Shown here: positions 43,834 to 51,211 of the stretch, piece after piece
How positions within the stretch are numbered: position 1 is the first letter of the stretch
Layout: every line of letters starts with the position of its first letter
Assembly (NCBI GenBank): GCA_900551295.1
Contig: URVJ01000009.1
Span: 1 to 64,000, forward strand
Direction: 5' to 3'
Length of the DNA stretch: 64,000 bases
From: an uncultured Eubacteriales bacterium
GTDB lineage: Bacteria > Bacillota > Clostridia > Oscillospirales > CAG-382
Made by a program: the position numbers and the translations under genes
Notes under the pieces: generated by a model
The model's input: the letters and a program-made list of their open reading frames with translations, nothing else
Databases searched by the model: none
Told to the model about the DNA's origin: nothing

Positions 43834-44076
43834 TTAGTTCATAAGCGTTACGCTTTTTGTAAGCAGATCCGCGTTGTCGTCTGCATAGTCGATAAAGCAG
43901 TCGCGGTGTATAATGTCGCCCGTCGCGTTTACCTTTATCACATCGTCGCCGACCGCAAACCTGTATCCGCACTGTGCGCACACCGAACAGCCGCAGTATT
44001 CGTCGGTATACTGCGCAAGCTCATCAAGTCCGTCGTTTTCATCATTTGCTCCGAAGTCATATTCCCTGTTGTTCAT
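43834..44076 (-). CDS. small zinc-ribbon protein heading the phage cassette
   Basis: An 80-aa acidic protein with a CxxCxxC pattern (CGCSVCAQCG) and a later HRDC, giving a possible four-ligand zinc site (Cys, Cys, His, Cys). It resembles the small zinc-finger proteins of Firmicutes phages but I recognise no named family. The ATG at 44076 has GGAGG nine bases upstream. It is the first gene after the cassette promoter and could be a regulator or packaging accessory factor. Confidence 0.65.
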   Translation of the reverse strand: MNNREYDFGANDENDGLDELAQYTDEYCGCSVCAQCGYRFAVGDDVIKVNATGDIIHRDCFIDYADDNADLLTKSVTLMN

Positions 44077-44108
44077 TGCTTGTCCTCCACTTTTCAAACT
44101 TTTGTTCT

Positions 44109-44120
44109 GAACATTTGTTC
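44109..44120. promoter_or_regulatory. LexA-type GAAC-N4-GTTC motif, copy 1
   Basis: GAACATTTGTTC matches the Gram-positive LexA (DinR) core, 33 bases upstream of the first cassette gene. It overlaps a second palindrome TGTTCTGAACA. Confidence 0.5.
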
Positions 44121-44366
44121 TATTATGTATCAAAATTTTTGTTCCAGACCAGTCGTGTATGTACTGAACCGGAACACGGGCTGTCGGAACACATAAAATT
44201 GATATTCGTTGTATTTTGAACGCGTTTCTTTTTGCGGCTGTATCCCACCATAAATGAAAATGCTTGCTTGCAATGGCATTTTTGCGCAGCCGTCAACAGC
44301 GAATGCGCGTGCTTTGTACGCGTCGGCGGTTTACCGCCGAAGGAATCACCATCGGTGATTTCTTAT
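44121..44366 (-). promoter_or_regulatory. structured leader of the phage cassette
   Basis: About 250 untranslated bases lie between the promoter and the LexA-like motif at 44109. On the minus strand they can form hairpins AATCACC/GGTGATT (44344-44350/44354-44360), TCGGCGG/CCGCCGA (44323-44329/44334-44340) and a longer pairing CGGCTG/CAGCCG (44235-44240/44287-44292). A short GCGT/ACGC hairpin is also possible. No reading frame here is convincing. It may control transcript continuation into the head genes. Confidence 0.45.
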
Positions 44367-44372
44367 GAGCAT

Positions 44373-44401
44373 ATTATACCACAAAATCCCCAAAAAGTCA
44401 A
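44373..44401 (-). promoter_or_regulatory. sigma-A promoter of the phage cassette
   Basis: Minus-strand TTGACT (44396-44401), a 17-base spacer and TATAAT (44373-44378). It directs transcription toward the terminase and head genes. Confidence 0.8.
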
Positions 44402-44411
44402 CACAAAATTA

Positions 44412-44423
44412 GAACTTATGTTC
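44412..44423. promoter_or_regulatory. LexA-type GAAC-N4-GTTC motif, copy 2
   Basis: GAACTTATGTTC, 10 bases upstream of the -35 hexamer of the cassette promoter. It matches the same core as the site at 44109-44120, 303 bases away. Confidence 0.5.
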
Positions 44424-44503
44424 TGTTTTGGAACTATGCACAAAAAATATGTGCATTTTTTTGCTGATTATTTTGGATTTTTGCTTAACATCAACAAAAA
44501 AGC

Positions 44504-44538
44504 AGCCCTGCGGCGGAAATCATATCCACAGCAGAGCT
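44504..44538 (-). terminator. terminator of the brnQ gene
   Basis: An 8-bp stem AGCCCTGC / GCAGAGCT (one wobble) with a 19-base loop; on the minus strand TTTTTTG follows closely. Confidence 0.7.
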
Positions 44539-44568
44539 AAATCTATTTTTCAAAAAGAAACTTGCATG

Positions 44569-45945
44569 TTATGCGTTTTTGGTTTTCTTAACGGCAAAGT
44601 TTATGATTATACCGATAACCATACCGATAAACGCCGGGCATATCCAGCCGAGTCCCATATCGAATAACGGGAAAATCTTGCAGGCAAAAGCTTTTATCGC
44701 TTCGGGATTTACAACGGACGGAAGTTTTGCGAAAAGCCCGGACGGCAGTGCGACAAGCAGATCAAATATCGCCTCAAACAGCGTAAAGCCTGTTACAAAA
44801 CCGTATACCCATTTGCTGTGTCCGAAGAAACTGCCGAAAATGCCGAGAAGTATAAGCGTAATTGAAAGCGGATATAAGAACATAAGCACGGGCAGCGAAT
44901 ATCCGATTATCGAGGTAAGTCCTATGTTTGCTATAAGGAATGAAACTACGCTGAAAATTACAGCCCACGCTCTGTAAGTCAGCGCTTTCGGGAAAAGCTT
45001 GCAAAAAGTCTCCGAACAGCTCGTTACAAGTCCTACCGCAGTTTTAAGGCAGGCAAATGTTACCATTACGGCAAGTATCACTGCTCCGACTTTTCCAAAA
45101 TAATGGTTTGCAACAAACGCGAAAACATCTCCGCCGTTTTGTCCTTCGCCGATAGTGAATACTCCTCGGCTCTGTGCGCCGACAACCGTTACCGCAAGAT
45201 AAATTATTCCCATAAACAGACAGCTGAAAAATCCTGCCTTTACGGTGTTCTTGGCAACGGCTTTGGGCTCCTCGATTCCAAGCCCCCTTATAACCGTTAT
45301 TACGACTATGCCGAACGCAAGGCTCGCAAGTGCGTCCATTGTGCCGTAGCCCTCAATAAAGCCTGCCATGAACGGGCCGTTTGCGTAATTTCCCATAGGC
45401 TCTGCGTTATGTATGACTCCCATAGGCTTTATGAGCGCGGTTATAACCAGCACTCCGAGGAATATAAGAAACAGCGGATTGAGTATTCTGCCTACCCATG
45501 TAAGAATCTTTCCGGGAAACAGTGAAAATCCGAGAACTATTATAAAGAATATAACCGAGAATATTGCAAGAGAAAATTTCTCGCTCGCACCGGGTGCAAG
45601 CATAGGCTTTACGCCTATCGTAAACGGAACCGCAGCACATCTCGGTATCGCAAAAAACGGGCCGATAGTAAGGTACAGCGCACAGGTAAAGAACACGCTG
45701 TAACCGCGGTTCACCTTACCGGAAAGCTCAATAAGTCCGTCGCTGCGGCTTATACCTATTGCCGTAACTCCGAGAAGCGGAATTCCCACGGCTGTTATAA
45801 CAAGTCCTATAAAGGCTATCCACATATTTCTTCCGGCATACTGACCGAGTGCTATCGGGAATATAAGATTACCCGCGCCGAAAAACATTCCGAACAGCAT
45901 ACTTGCAATACTTACAAGCTCACTTGCGCTCAGTTTTTGCTTCAA
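44569..45945 (-). CDS. brnQ: branched-chain amino acid:cation symporter (LIV-II type)
   Basis: A 458-aa, 12-helix membrane protein of the BrnQ family. Family blocks are FGAGNLIFPIALGQYAG near residue 25, FFAIPRCAAVPFTIG (about 100) and the conserved GIPLLGVTAIG segment. It takes up Leu, Ile and Val with Na+ or H+. The TTG at 45945 is preferred: GGAG lies 9 bases upstream, whereas an in-frame ATG at 45954 overlaps that ribosome binding site. It is transcribed alone from the promoter at 45985-46013. Confidence 0.92.
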   Translation of the reverse strand: MKQKLSASELVSIASMLFGMFFGAGNLIFPIALGQYAGRNMWIAFIGLVITAVGIPLLGVTAIGISRSDGLIELSGKVNRGYSVFFTCALYLTIGPFFAIPRCAAVPFTIGVKPMLAPGASEKFSLAIFSVIFFIIVLGFSLFPGKILTWVGRILNPLFLIFLGVLVITALIKPMGVIHNAEPMGNYANGPFMAGFIEGYGTMDALASLAFGIVVITVIRGLGIEEPKAVAKNTVKAGFFSCLFMGIIYLAVTVVGAQSRGVFTIGEGQNGGDVFAFVANHYFGKVGAVILAVMVTFACLKTAVGLVTSCSETFCKLFPKALTYRAWAVIFSVVSFLIANIGLTSIIGYSLPVLMFLYPLSITLILLGIFGSFFGHSKWVYGFVTGFTLFEAIFDLLVALPSGLFAKLPSVVNPEAIKAFACKIFPLFDMGLGWICPAFIGMVIGIIINFAVKKTKNA

Positions 45946-45984
45946 ATAAATCATCTCCAAATTTCAAATTAATATATTGTAAAG

Positions 45985-46013
45985 ATAATAACATATTTTT
46001 CATGTTTTGTCAA
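45985..46013 (-). promoter_or_regulatory. sigma-A promoter of brnQ
   Basis: Minus-strand TTGACA (46008-46013), a 17-base spacer and TATTAT (45985-45990), 40 bases before the TTG start. Confidence 0.75.
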
Positions 46014-46081
46014 CATATTTTTTGCGTTTGTTAAAAATTTATTCATCTTACGGCATAAGCGTAAATCATTATTCATTTTTT

Positions 46082-46232
46082 GCAAAGAAAAACCGACGGT
46101 TGTTACACCGCCGGTTCGGCAAAGTTTGCGGCTTTGCCATATAAAATAGGAGAGATGTAAGAAACAGTTCTTAGTAATGCAAGAATTGCCCGCGGCAAAA
46201 AACTTATAAAAAAGCCGCGCTGATTTCTTACA
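46082..46232 (-). ncRNA. candidate small non-coding RNA (about 150 nt)
   Basis: Reading the minus strand, the transcript would start at about 46231, 7 bases after the -10 box. Its 5' end pairs with an internal segment (46224-46232 with 46156-46164, 9 bp). This closes hairpins CGCGGC/GCCGCG (46191-46196/46214-46219) and TTCTT/AAGAA (46068-type short stem at 46168-46172/46181-46185), giving a three-way junction. A GGCAAAG/CTTTGCC hairpin (46118-46124/46132-46138) follows, then a terminator (46091-46116). There is no reading frame of note. It is not obviously 6S RNA, tmRNA or a riboswitch; function unknown. Confidence 0.65.
46091..46116 (-). terminator. terminator of the candidate small RNA
   Basis: A 10-bp stem (46091-46100 with 46107-46116, one G-U pair) with a 6-base loop, followed on the minus strand by TTTCTTTG. 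Confidence 0.7.
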
Positions 46233-46237
46233 TTTAC

Positions 46238-46266
46238 ATTATATATGCAGTTAAACCGTATGTAAA
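46238..46266 (-). promoter_or_regulatory. sigma-A promoter of the candidate small RNA
   Basis: Minus-strand TTTACA (46261-46266), a 17-base spacer and TATAAT (46238-46243). The predicted start falls on the first base pair of the RNA's closing stem. Confidence 0.7.
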
Positions 46267-46379
46267 TATACATTTATGAGCCTTTGCATTTTTTGACACA
46301 CTATTTTGAGATATTATCACAACATTTCTGCATTTACGAAATATTTTCCGCCGAGAATTTGCATAAAAGCACATAAAAA

Positions 46380-46401
46380 GCGGCGGTTTTTACGCCGCCG
46401 C
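46380..46401 (-). terminator. terminator of the 872-aa secreted protein gene
   Basis: A 7-bp GC stem GCGGCGG / CCGCCGC with an 8-base loop and TTTTT on the minus strand, 28 bases past the stop. It isolates the small-RNA promoter downstream. Confidence 0.85.
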
Positions 46402-46428
46402 AATAAATATTGCCGTTTGGAATTTAAA

Positions 46429-49047
46429 TTATTCGCCGAATGAAGGTATAACTTTATTGCAAAATTCGATCTGTGCTTTTGTCATGCCTGCAATGCTGTC
46501 GGCATTATTTAGTAACAGTACAACATCATAAACCGACTTTGAAATTGCCTCTCCGTAAACCACCTTTTCTCCGCCGTTCGGATAGTTGACCTTGAGATAC
46601 GGACGGAAAGTAAGCGCCTTTTTATAGTTTGCTTCGGTAATACCGGTAAATACTGCCGCGAATATTGTTTTATCGCCGTCAGCCCTATAAATCTTGTCAA
46701 CTTTAGTTCCGTTATCTTCACCGTAGGAAATGCCGGAAACAAATTTTGACTTTGATTCAAATGTAAGTTCTTCGTTACCGTTAGCTGCGAGAGTATCGGT
46801 GAGTGCAACTATAAAGCCGTATTCGGTGCAGCCGCCTCTCTGCTCGTGTGTTACGCTTGCAAAAGTTCTGATACCGGAGTTTTCATCTGCACGAACCGAG
46901 AAAGTTTCCGTGTTTGAAACAGGAGCATATTCTGCCGCGATGCCATCGTTCCACGGTGCGTAGGATTTTACTTCGAGATTGTCGATATAGAAAGTATACG
47001 CTTTATTGGTGCTTACCATAAATCCGAGGTAGTTCTGACCGAAGTTTGCGTCTTCGGCAGCTCCGGATAAATTGAATGTTTCTTCAACGTGTACCCACTG
47101 ATCTACCGCACGTGCGGGAAGCGAACCATGGTGCATACCGCCGTTTGCCTTGCTGTCGGCAAAGATGAAGTTATGTCCTGCGGCAACCGTTGTCTCTGTT
47201 GATTTGGGAACTACATACATATCGTAAGAGATTGTATATGCATATCCTTTTGTGAGAGGCATATGGAATGCGGCCGGCGCCCAGCCTGTATTCTGGGTAA
47301 CTTTAAGAACCTTGCCGTGTTCTCCCTTGTCTTTAATTGCAGTTTCCGCTGCCGAGTCAACGGTTTCTGCGGCAACAACATTGGCATTGCCGGTTATAAC
47401 CCACGGACTGCCGAGTTTTGCGTCTGCATTGTCGAAGTCGAAACTTATATCGACATCTGTTTCATAAGGAAGTCTTACGAGAGAAATATTGTCTATAATG
47501 TAGTTGTAGTTCTGACCGTTTACGGGAATAAAGAAGAATGCAAATACGCCGTCCGAAAGATCTGCGTCGGAAGCTATGCCCTTTCCGCCGTTGCTTGTAA
47601 CAGCGCCAAGATCAATAATTCCTTCGATATGCTGCCACTCACCTACCGCAAGTGCGGAATTAATATAATCTGAGTGCTGCGAGCCTTTGGTGGCATTTGC
47701 GTCAGTAAAATTAACAAGACTGCGAAGGTCTGCCTTGCCGCTTGTAACTTCAGTGCCGTTTGCAAAGCTGAGAACTTTAATATCAAACGAATATCTGTAC
47801 TTTCTGTCTATTTGCCACTCAACATTTGTGCCTATATTTACCCAAGGATTGTTTACGCCGGGTTCAACTTTAAGAGCATAACTGCCGTCTTTGGCATCGT
47901 TTACTTTTGAAACCGCCGCAGTGGTATCAACAACAGAAGCAAGCTCAAATCCTTCATCTTCAAAACCGCCGTTTGTGAAAACGTTTTCGTTGTCGGCGGT
48001 AAATGTCTTTTTCTCGGTTTCTGCCTTTTGAACTTTTGTAACCGAAAAATCGCTGATTGTAAAGTTGGTAGCTTTATTACATGTCAGTGCAAAACCTGTA
48101 TTTGAGTCCAAATTATTCGCGTCGTATCCGGCTTTAAAAATACTTGAATCCAAAGTTACGGTTAAATCATATGAAAAGGTCTTGCTTGTAATTGTTGCCA
48201 GAGGAGTTTTAGTCTGCACGCCTCCCGCAAGAAGAATGAAATATACGTTGGTTGTATTATCGGTAGTTCCGGAAATCTGAACCTTATAAGTTTCGCCGTC
48301 CTGTAAGTTAAGACCGAAACCCACGCACGGATAACCGCCTGCCGCAGCGATGTTGATCACACCGTCTTTAATCTCTGCGGTATAATCTGCAGATGAAAAT
48401 CTGCCGAAGTTGGAAGGAAGTTTGCTGATGTTAAAATCCGAGTCCTCTTTGAGCGAATAGGGAACGTCGATCTGATTTACGATCTTAACAACTTTCAGTG
48501 AATAAATATCATAAGTCGTGACCTTTCCGCCGCCGAGATATAAACCGCCGTTGTAAAGCGAAGCTCCGGAAAAATTGTTTGAATTGACCGTATATGTCTT
48601 ATCTGTTATTGTTGTTGTCGTCGCTTTAGTCCATTGTATCAACTTATTGGTTGTATCCTGCTTTGAGCCGGCACCTACAAGAAAGAATGAATTTGCGGCA
48701 TTGCTCTTTATTTTCGCGGATATTTTATAAGTTGCGCCGTCTTCAAGAACAAATGATACAACAGCGCCGTAGTTCCACGCGGCAGGGCTTGTAATCTGAA
48801 GAGCGCCGCCGGTTATGGTCGGATTCCAGTTTGCAGGAACGCTTATACCGGACGGAACCTCGGTAATTTTTGAAAAATCGTAATTAATTACGGTTTCTTC
48901 CATTGCAAGCTCCGCGGTTTCTTCAACCCCGGAAACCTCTGCAAGCGCCTCGTCTGCGCTTTCGGAAACAACTGCGTCGGGTGAAGCAAAAACGCCGCAG
49001 CTGAGTAAAAGGGATAATATCAGTGCCAAGGAAAGTAATTTTTTCAT
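46429..49047 (-). CDS. secreted multi-domain carbohydrate-binding-type protein
   Basis: An 872-aa exported protein: signal peptide (1-21), a Glu/Ala-rich linker (22-50), then four beta-sandwich modules of the CBM4/9 (carbohydrate-binding) shape. They lie at about 52-170, 180-345, 355-535 and 540-690, each with the GATYKISAKIKS / EWQHIEGIIDLG kind of strands. The C-terminal part (about 700-872) contains TFASVTHEQRGGCTEYGFIV and PYLKVNYPNGGEKVVYG. This resembles a terminal domain seen on Clostridia polysaccharide-binding proteins. No catalytic domain is recognised. It probably binds glycans outside the cell. GGAGG precedes the ATG. Confidence 0.75.
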   Translation of the reverse strand: MKKLLSLALILSLLLSCGVFASPDAVVSESADEALAEVSGVEETAELAMEETVINYDFSKITEVPSGISVPANWNPTITGGALQITSPAAWNYGAVVSFVLEDGATYKISAKIKSNAANSFFLVGAGSKQDTTNKLIQWTKATTTTITDKTYTVNSNNFSGASLYNGGLYLGGGKVTTYDIYSLKVVKIVNQIDVPYSLKEDSDFNISKLPSNFGRFSSADYTAEIKDGVINIAAAGGYPCVGFGLNLQDGETYKVQISGTTDNTTNVYFILLAGGVQTKTPLATITSKTFSYDLTVTLDSSIFKAGYDANNLDSNTGFALTCNKATNFTISDFSVTKVQKAETEKKTFTADNENVFTNGGFEDEGFELASVVDTTAAVSKVNDAKDGSYALKVEPGVNNPWVNIGTNVEWQIDRKYRYSFDIKVLSFANGTEVTSGKADLRSLVNFTDANATKGSQHSDYINSALAVGEWQHIEGIIDLGAVTSNGGKGIASDADLSDGVFAFFFIPVNGQNYNYIIDNISLVRLPYETDVDISFDFDNADAKLGSPWVITGNANVVAAETVDSAAETAIKDKGEHGKVLKVTQNTGWAPAAFHMPLTKGYAYTISYDMYVVPKSTETTVAAGHNFIFADSKANGGMHHGSLPARAVDQWVHVEETFNLSGAAEDANFGQNYLGFMVSTNKAYTFYIDNLEVKSYAPWNDGIAAEYAPVSNTETFSVRADENSGIRTFASVTHEQRGGCTEYGFIVALTDTLAANGNEELTFESKSKFVSGISYGEDNGTKVDKIYRADGDKTIFAAVFTGITEANYKKALTFRPYLKVNYPNGGEKVVYGEAISKSVYDVVLLLNNADSIAGMTKAQIEFCNKVIPSFGE

Positions 49048-49081
49048 AGCGTAAAACCTCCTGATAATTGTTTACGCTACG

Positions 49082-49110
49082 ATTATATTTCCTTGTCAAG
49101 TAATTGTAAA
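49082..49110 (-). promoter_or_regulatory. sigma-A promoter of the carbohydrate-binding protein gene
   Basis: Minus-strand TTTACA (49105-49110), a 17-base spacer and TATAAT (49082-49087), 34 bases before the ATG. Confidence 0.65.
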
Positions 49111-49192
49111 TATAACTTTTGCGCATTTTGCACTTTTTGATACCATGTCTTTCTGCAAAGTGAGAAATTTTTATACAAAAAGCACAAAAAAT

Positions 49193-49223
49193 CTCCGAAC
49201 AAATCACAAAAGACTGTCCGGAG
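49193..49223 (-). terminator. terminator of the Na/Pi cotransporter gene
   Basis: A 9-bp stem CTCCGAACA / TGTCCGGAG (one wobble) with a 13-base loop, followed by ATTTTTTG on the minus strand. Confidence 0.8.
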
Positions 49224-49248
49224 TATAGGAATTTCGTTACTTTTTTGC

Positions 49249-51012
49249 TTATGCGAGGTGATACTTTTTGAGATAAATTTCGTAGTTTTCGCGGAAAGCC
49301 GACGAGGTGCTGCCGGTTCCGTCCTTTACCTCATGCAGGTACTCGTGAACGCTGAGACTGTTGTTGCTCGAAAGTTCTATAATGCAGCCGGCGATGTTTG
49401 AGCAGTGGTCGGAAATTCTTTCAAGGTTGGTTATAACGTCGGAAAGTATAAAGCCCATTTCAATGGTACATTCCTCGTTCTGCAAACGCTTGATATGACC
49501 CTTTTTGATGTCTGCTTTAAGCGTATCTATGACCTGCTCGAGAGGTTCTACAAGCGCGGCTTTTCTTACGTCGTTGTGTATAAGGCAGTCGTATGTCATG
49601 CCGAGTATTTCCTTTACGGCGTTGAACATTACGGTAAGATCGGACTTTGCCTGTGCCGAGAAAGAAAGTTTTTTGTCGTTCATCTCGTCAAGTGAACGCG
49701 CAAGGTTTACGGCGTGGTCGGAAAGTCTTTCAAGGTCGCCGATAGTATGCAGATACTTTGTGACTTCCTTTGAGTCCTCCGCGGTCATGCTTTTTGCGCT
49801 GAGTTCGACAAGATAAGAACCTATCATATCTTCGTACTTGTCAACGGTGTCCTCGTCCTTGTCAATTTCACCGATAATTTTCTCGTCGAATTTATCAAAC
49901 AGACCGAAAGCCTTGTTAAGCGCGTCAACGGAGGTTGCAGCCATTGAGTCAACCGCAACGCGGCATCTGTCAATAGCGATGGAAGGAGTAGCAAGCAGAC
50001 GTTCGTCAAGCTCCTGTACGCTCTCTTTTTTCTTGCTGTCTCTTACCGTCGCAACAGCAAGCTTTTCAAGTTTTTCCGAGAACGGATAGAGTATCGTGGT
50101 ACACAAAAGGTTGAATGCCGTGTGTATGAGAGCTATATTGAATTCGTTTGCCTCGGACGCGGTAAAGCCGAATTTAAATATAGCGTTTGAAATGCAGAAT
50201 ACCGAAAGTATAACGGCTGTACCGACTATATTAAAGTAAAGATGTACGGCAGCCGCACGCTTTGCGTTCTTGGTGGCTCCCACAGACGAAATGATCGCCG
50301 TGATACAGGTACCTATGTTCTGTCCCATGATAATCGGGATTGCGCTTCCGACGGTAAGCTTGCCGGTTGCCGAAAGAGCCTGAAGTATACCGACAGACGC
50401 CGACGACGACTGTATTATAGCCGTGATCACCGCACCTGCCGCAACTCCGAGCAGCGGATTCGAGAACATAAGAAGAATCTCGCCGAATTCCGGAACGTCC
50501 GCAAGAGGCTTTACTGCGGCCGACATTGTTTCCATACCGAACATAAGCGTTGAAAATCCGAGAAGTATAAGACCCGTGTCCTTTTTCTTGGAATCGTGCA
50601 AGAACATATAGAATATTATTCCGACAAGTGCGAGAACAGGAGTAAAGAAACTGGGTTTGAGTATCTGAACAAAAATGCTCTCTCCGCTTAAACCCGTGAG
50701 CGACAGGATCCACGCCGTTACGGTCGTACCGATGTTCGCTCCCATTATTACGCTTATAGCCTGATTAAGGTTCATTATGCCTGAGTTTACAAAGCCGACT
50801 ACCATAACCGTTGTTGCCGACGACGACTGTATTATCGCCGTTACGCCCATACCCAAGAGCAGTCCCTTGAATTTGCTTGCGGTAAGCTTTGAAAGTATGC
50901 CTTTAAGCTGATTTCCTGCGCGTTTTTCAAGCGCTTCGCCCATTATGTGCATACCGAACAGAAACAGAACCAGCCCGCTTATCAAAGACAGCGCGTTATT
51001 CAATGCCCCCAT
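49249..51012 (-). CDS. Na+/phosphate cotransporter family protein with PhoU-like domain
   Basis: A 587-aa protein. The membrane part (about 1-310) has the two inverted QSSSAT repeats (AIIQSSSATTVMVVGF near 65 and AIIQSSSASVGILQAL near 205) that define the NptA/PNaS phosphate transporters. A cytoplasmic C-terminal part (about 340-560) consists of PhoU-like helical bundles (LHTIGDLERLSDHAVNLARS, ITNLERISDHCSNIAG). It imports phosphate with sodium, or possibly exports it. The ATG at 51012 is chosen with AAGGAG eight bases upstream, rather than a TTG at 51018. Single gene. Confidence 0.92.
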   Translation of the reverse strand: MGALNNALSLISGLVLFLFGMHIMGEALEKRAGNQLKGILSKLTASKFKGLLLGMGVTAIIQSSSATTVMVVGFVNSGIMNLNQAISVIMGANIGTTVTAWILSLTGLSGESIFVQILKPSFFTPVLALVGIIFYMFLHDSKKKDTGLILLGFSTLMFGMETMSAAVKPLADVPEFGEILLMFSNPLLGVAAGAVITAIIQSSSASVGILQALSATGKLTVGSAIPIIMGQNIGTCITAIISSVGATKNAKRAAAVHLYFNIVGTAVILSVFCISNAIFKFGFTASEANEFNIALIHTAFNLLCTTILYPFSEKLEKLAVATVRDSKKKESVQELDERLLATPSIAIDRCRVAVDSMAATSVDALNKAFGLFDKFDEKIIGEIDKDEDTVDKYEDMIGSYLVELSAKSMTAEDSKEVTKYLHTIGDLERLSDHAVNLARSLDEMNDKKLSFSAQAKSDLTVMFNAVKEILGMTYDCLIHNDVRKAALVEPLEQVIDTLKADIKKGHIKRLQNEECTIEMGFILSDVITNLERISDHCSNIAGCIIELSSNNSLSVHEYLHEVKDGTGSTSSAFRENYEIYLKKYHLA

Positions 51013-51156
51013 AATCAATTCTCCTTTTTTACATTCCCTTTAATTTAATTTCCATTTCATCTCATTGTAATTATACATCAAAACAGGCATAGTATTGTAT
51101 CTGTAATGTAAACTAAAGATTAACATGGCGTTAATACGCAAAATTGCGCATAAAAA

Positions 51157-51187
51157 AGCCGCGAAAGATGCAAAATCCGCCGCGGCT
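51157..51187 (-). terminator. terminator of the GH2-GH78-oxidoreductase operon
   Basis: A 7-bp stem AGCCGCG / CGCGGCT with a 17-base loop and TTTTTT on the minus strand. Confidence 0.78.
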
Positions 51188-51211
51188 GAGAAAATATGTT
51201 TTTTATGAATT

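Noticed and set aside
34106..44133. Ordinary complete prophage
   Set aside because: No integrase, repressor, replication, lysis or receptor-binding genes exist within it, and host-type genes start within 100-450 bases on both sides. A remnant remains possible and is discussed as a finding.
44134..44568. Attachment sites or a tRNA at the cassette borders
   Set aside because: I compared the sequence around 34.0 and 44.5 kb by eye and saw no direct repeat long enough to call att, and no tRNA cloverleaf.
46082..46232. 6S RNA as identity of the candidate small RNA
   Set aside because: 6S RNA is about 180-200 nt with long closing and apical stems around a central bubble. Here the closing stem is 9 bp and encloses only 77 nt, followed by two more hairpins. 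A short similarity in the CTTGCATTA stretch is not enough.
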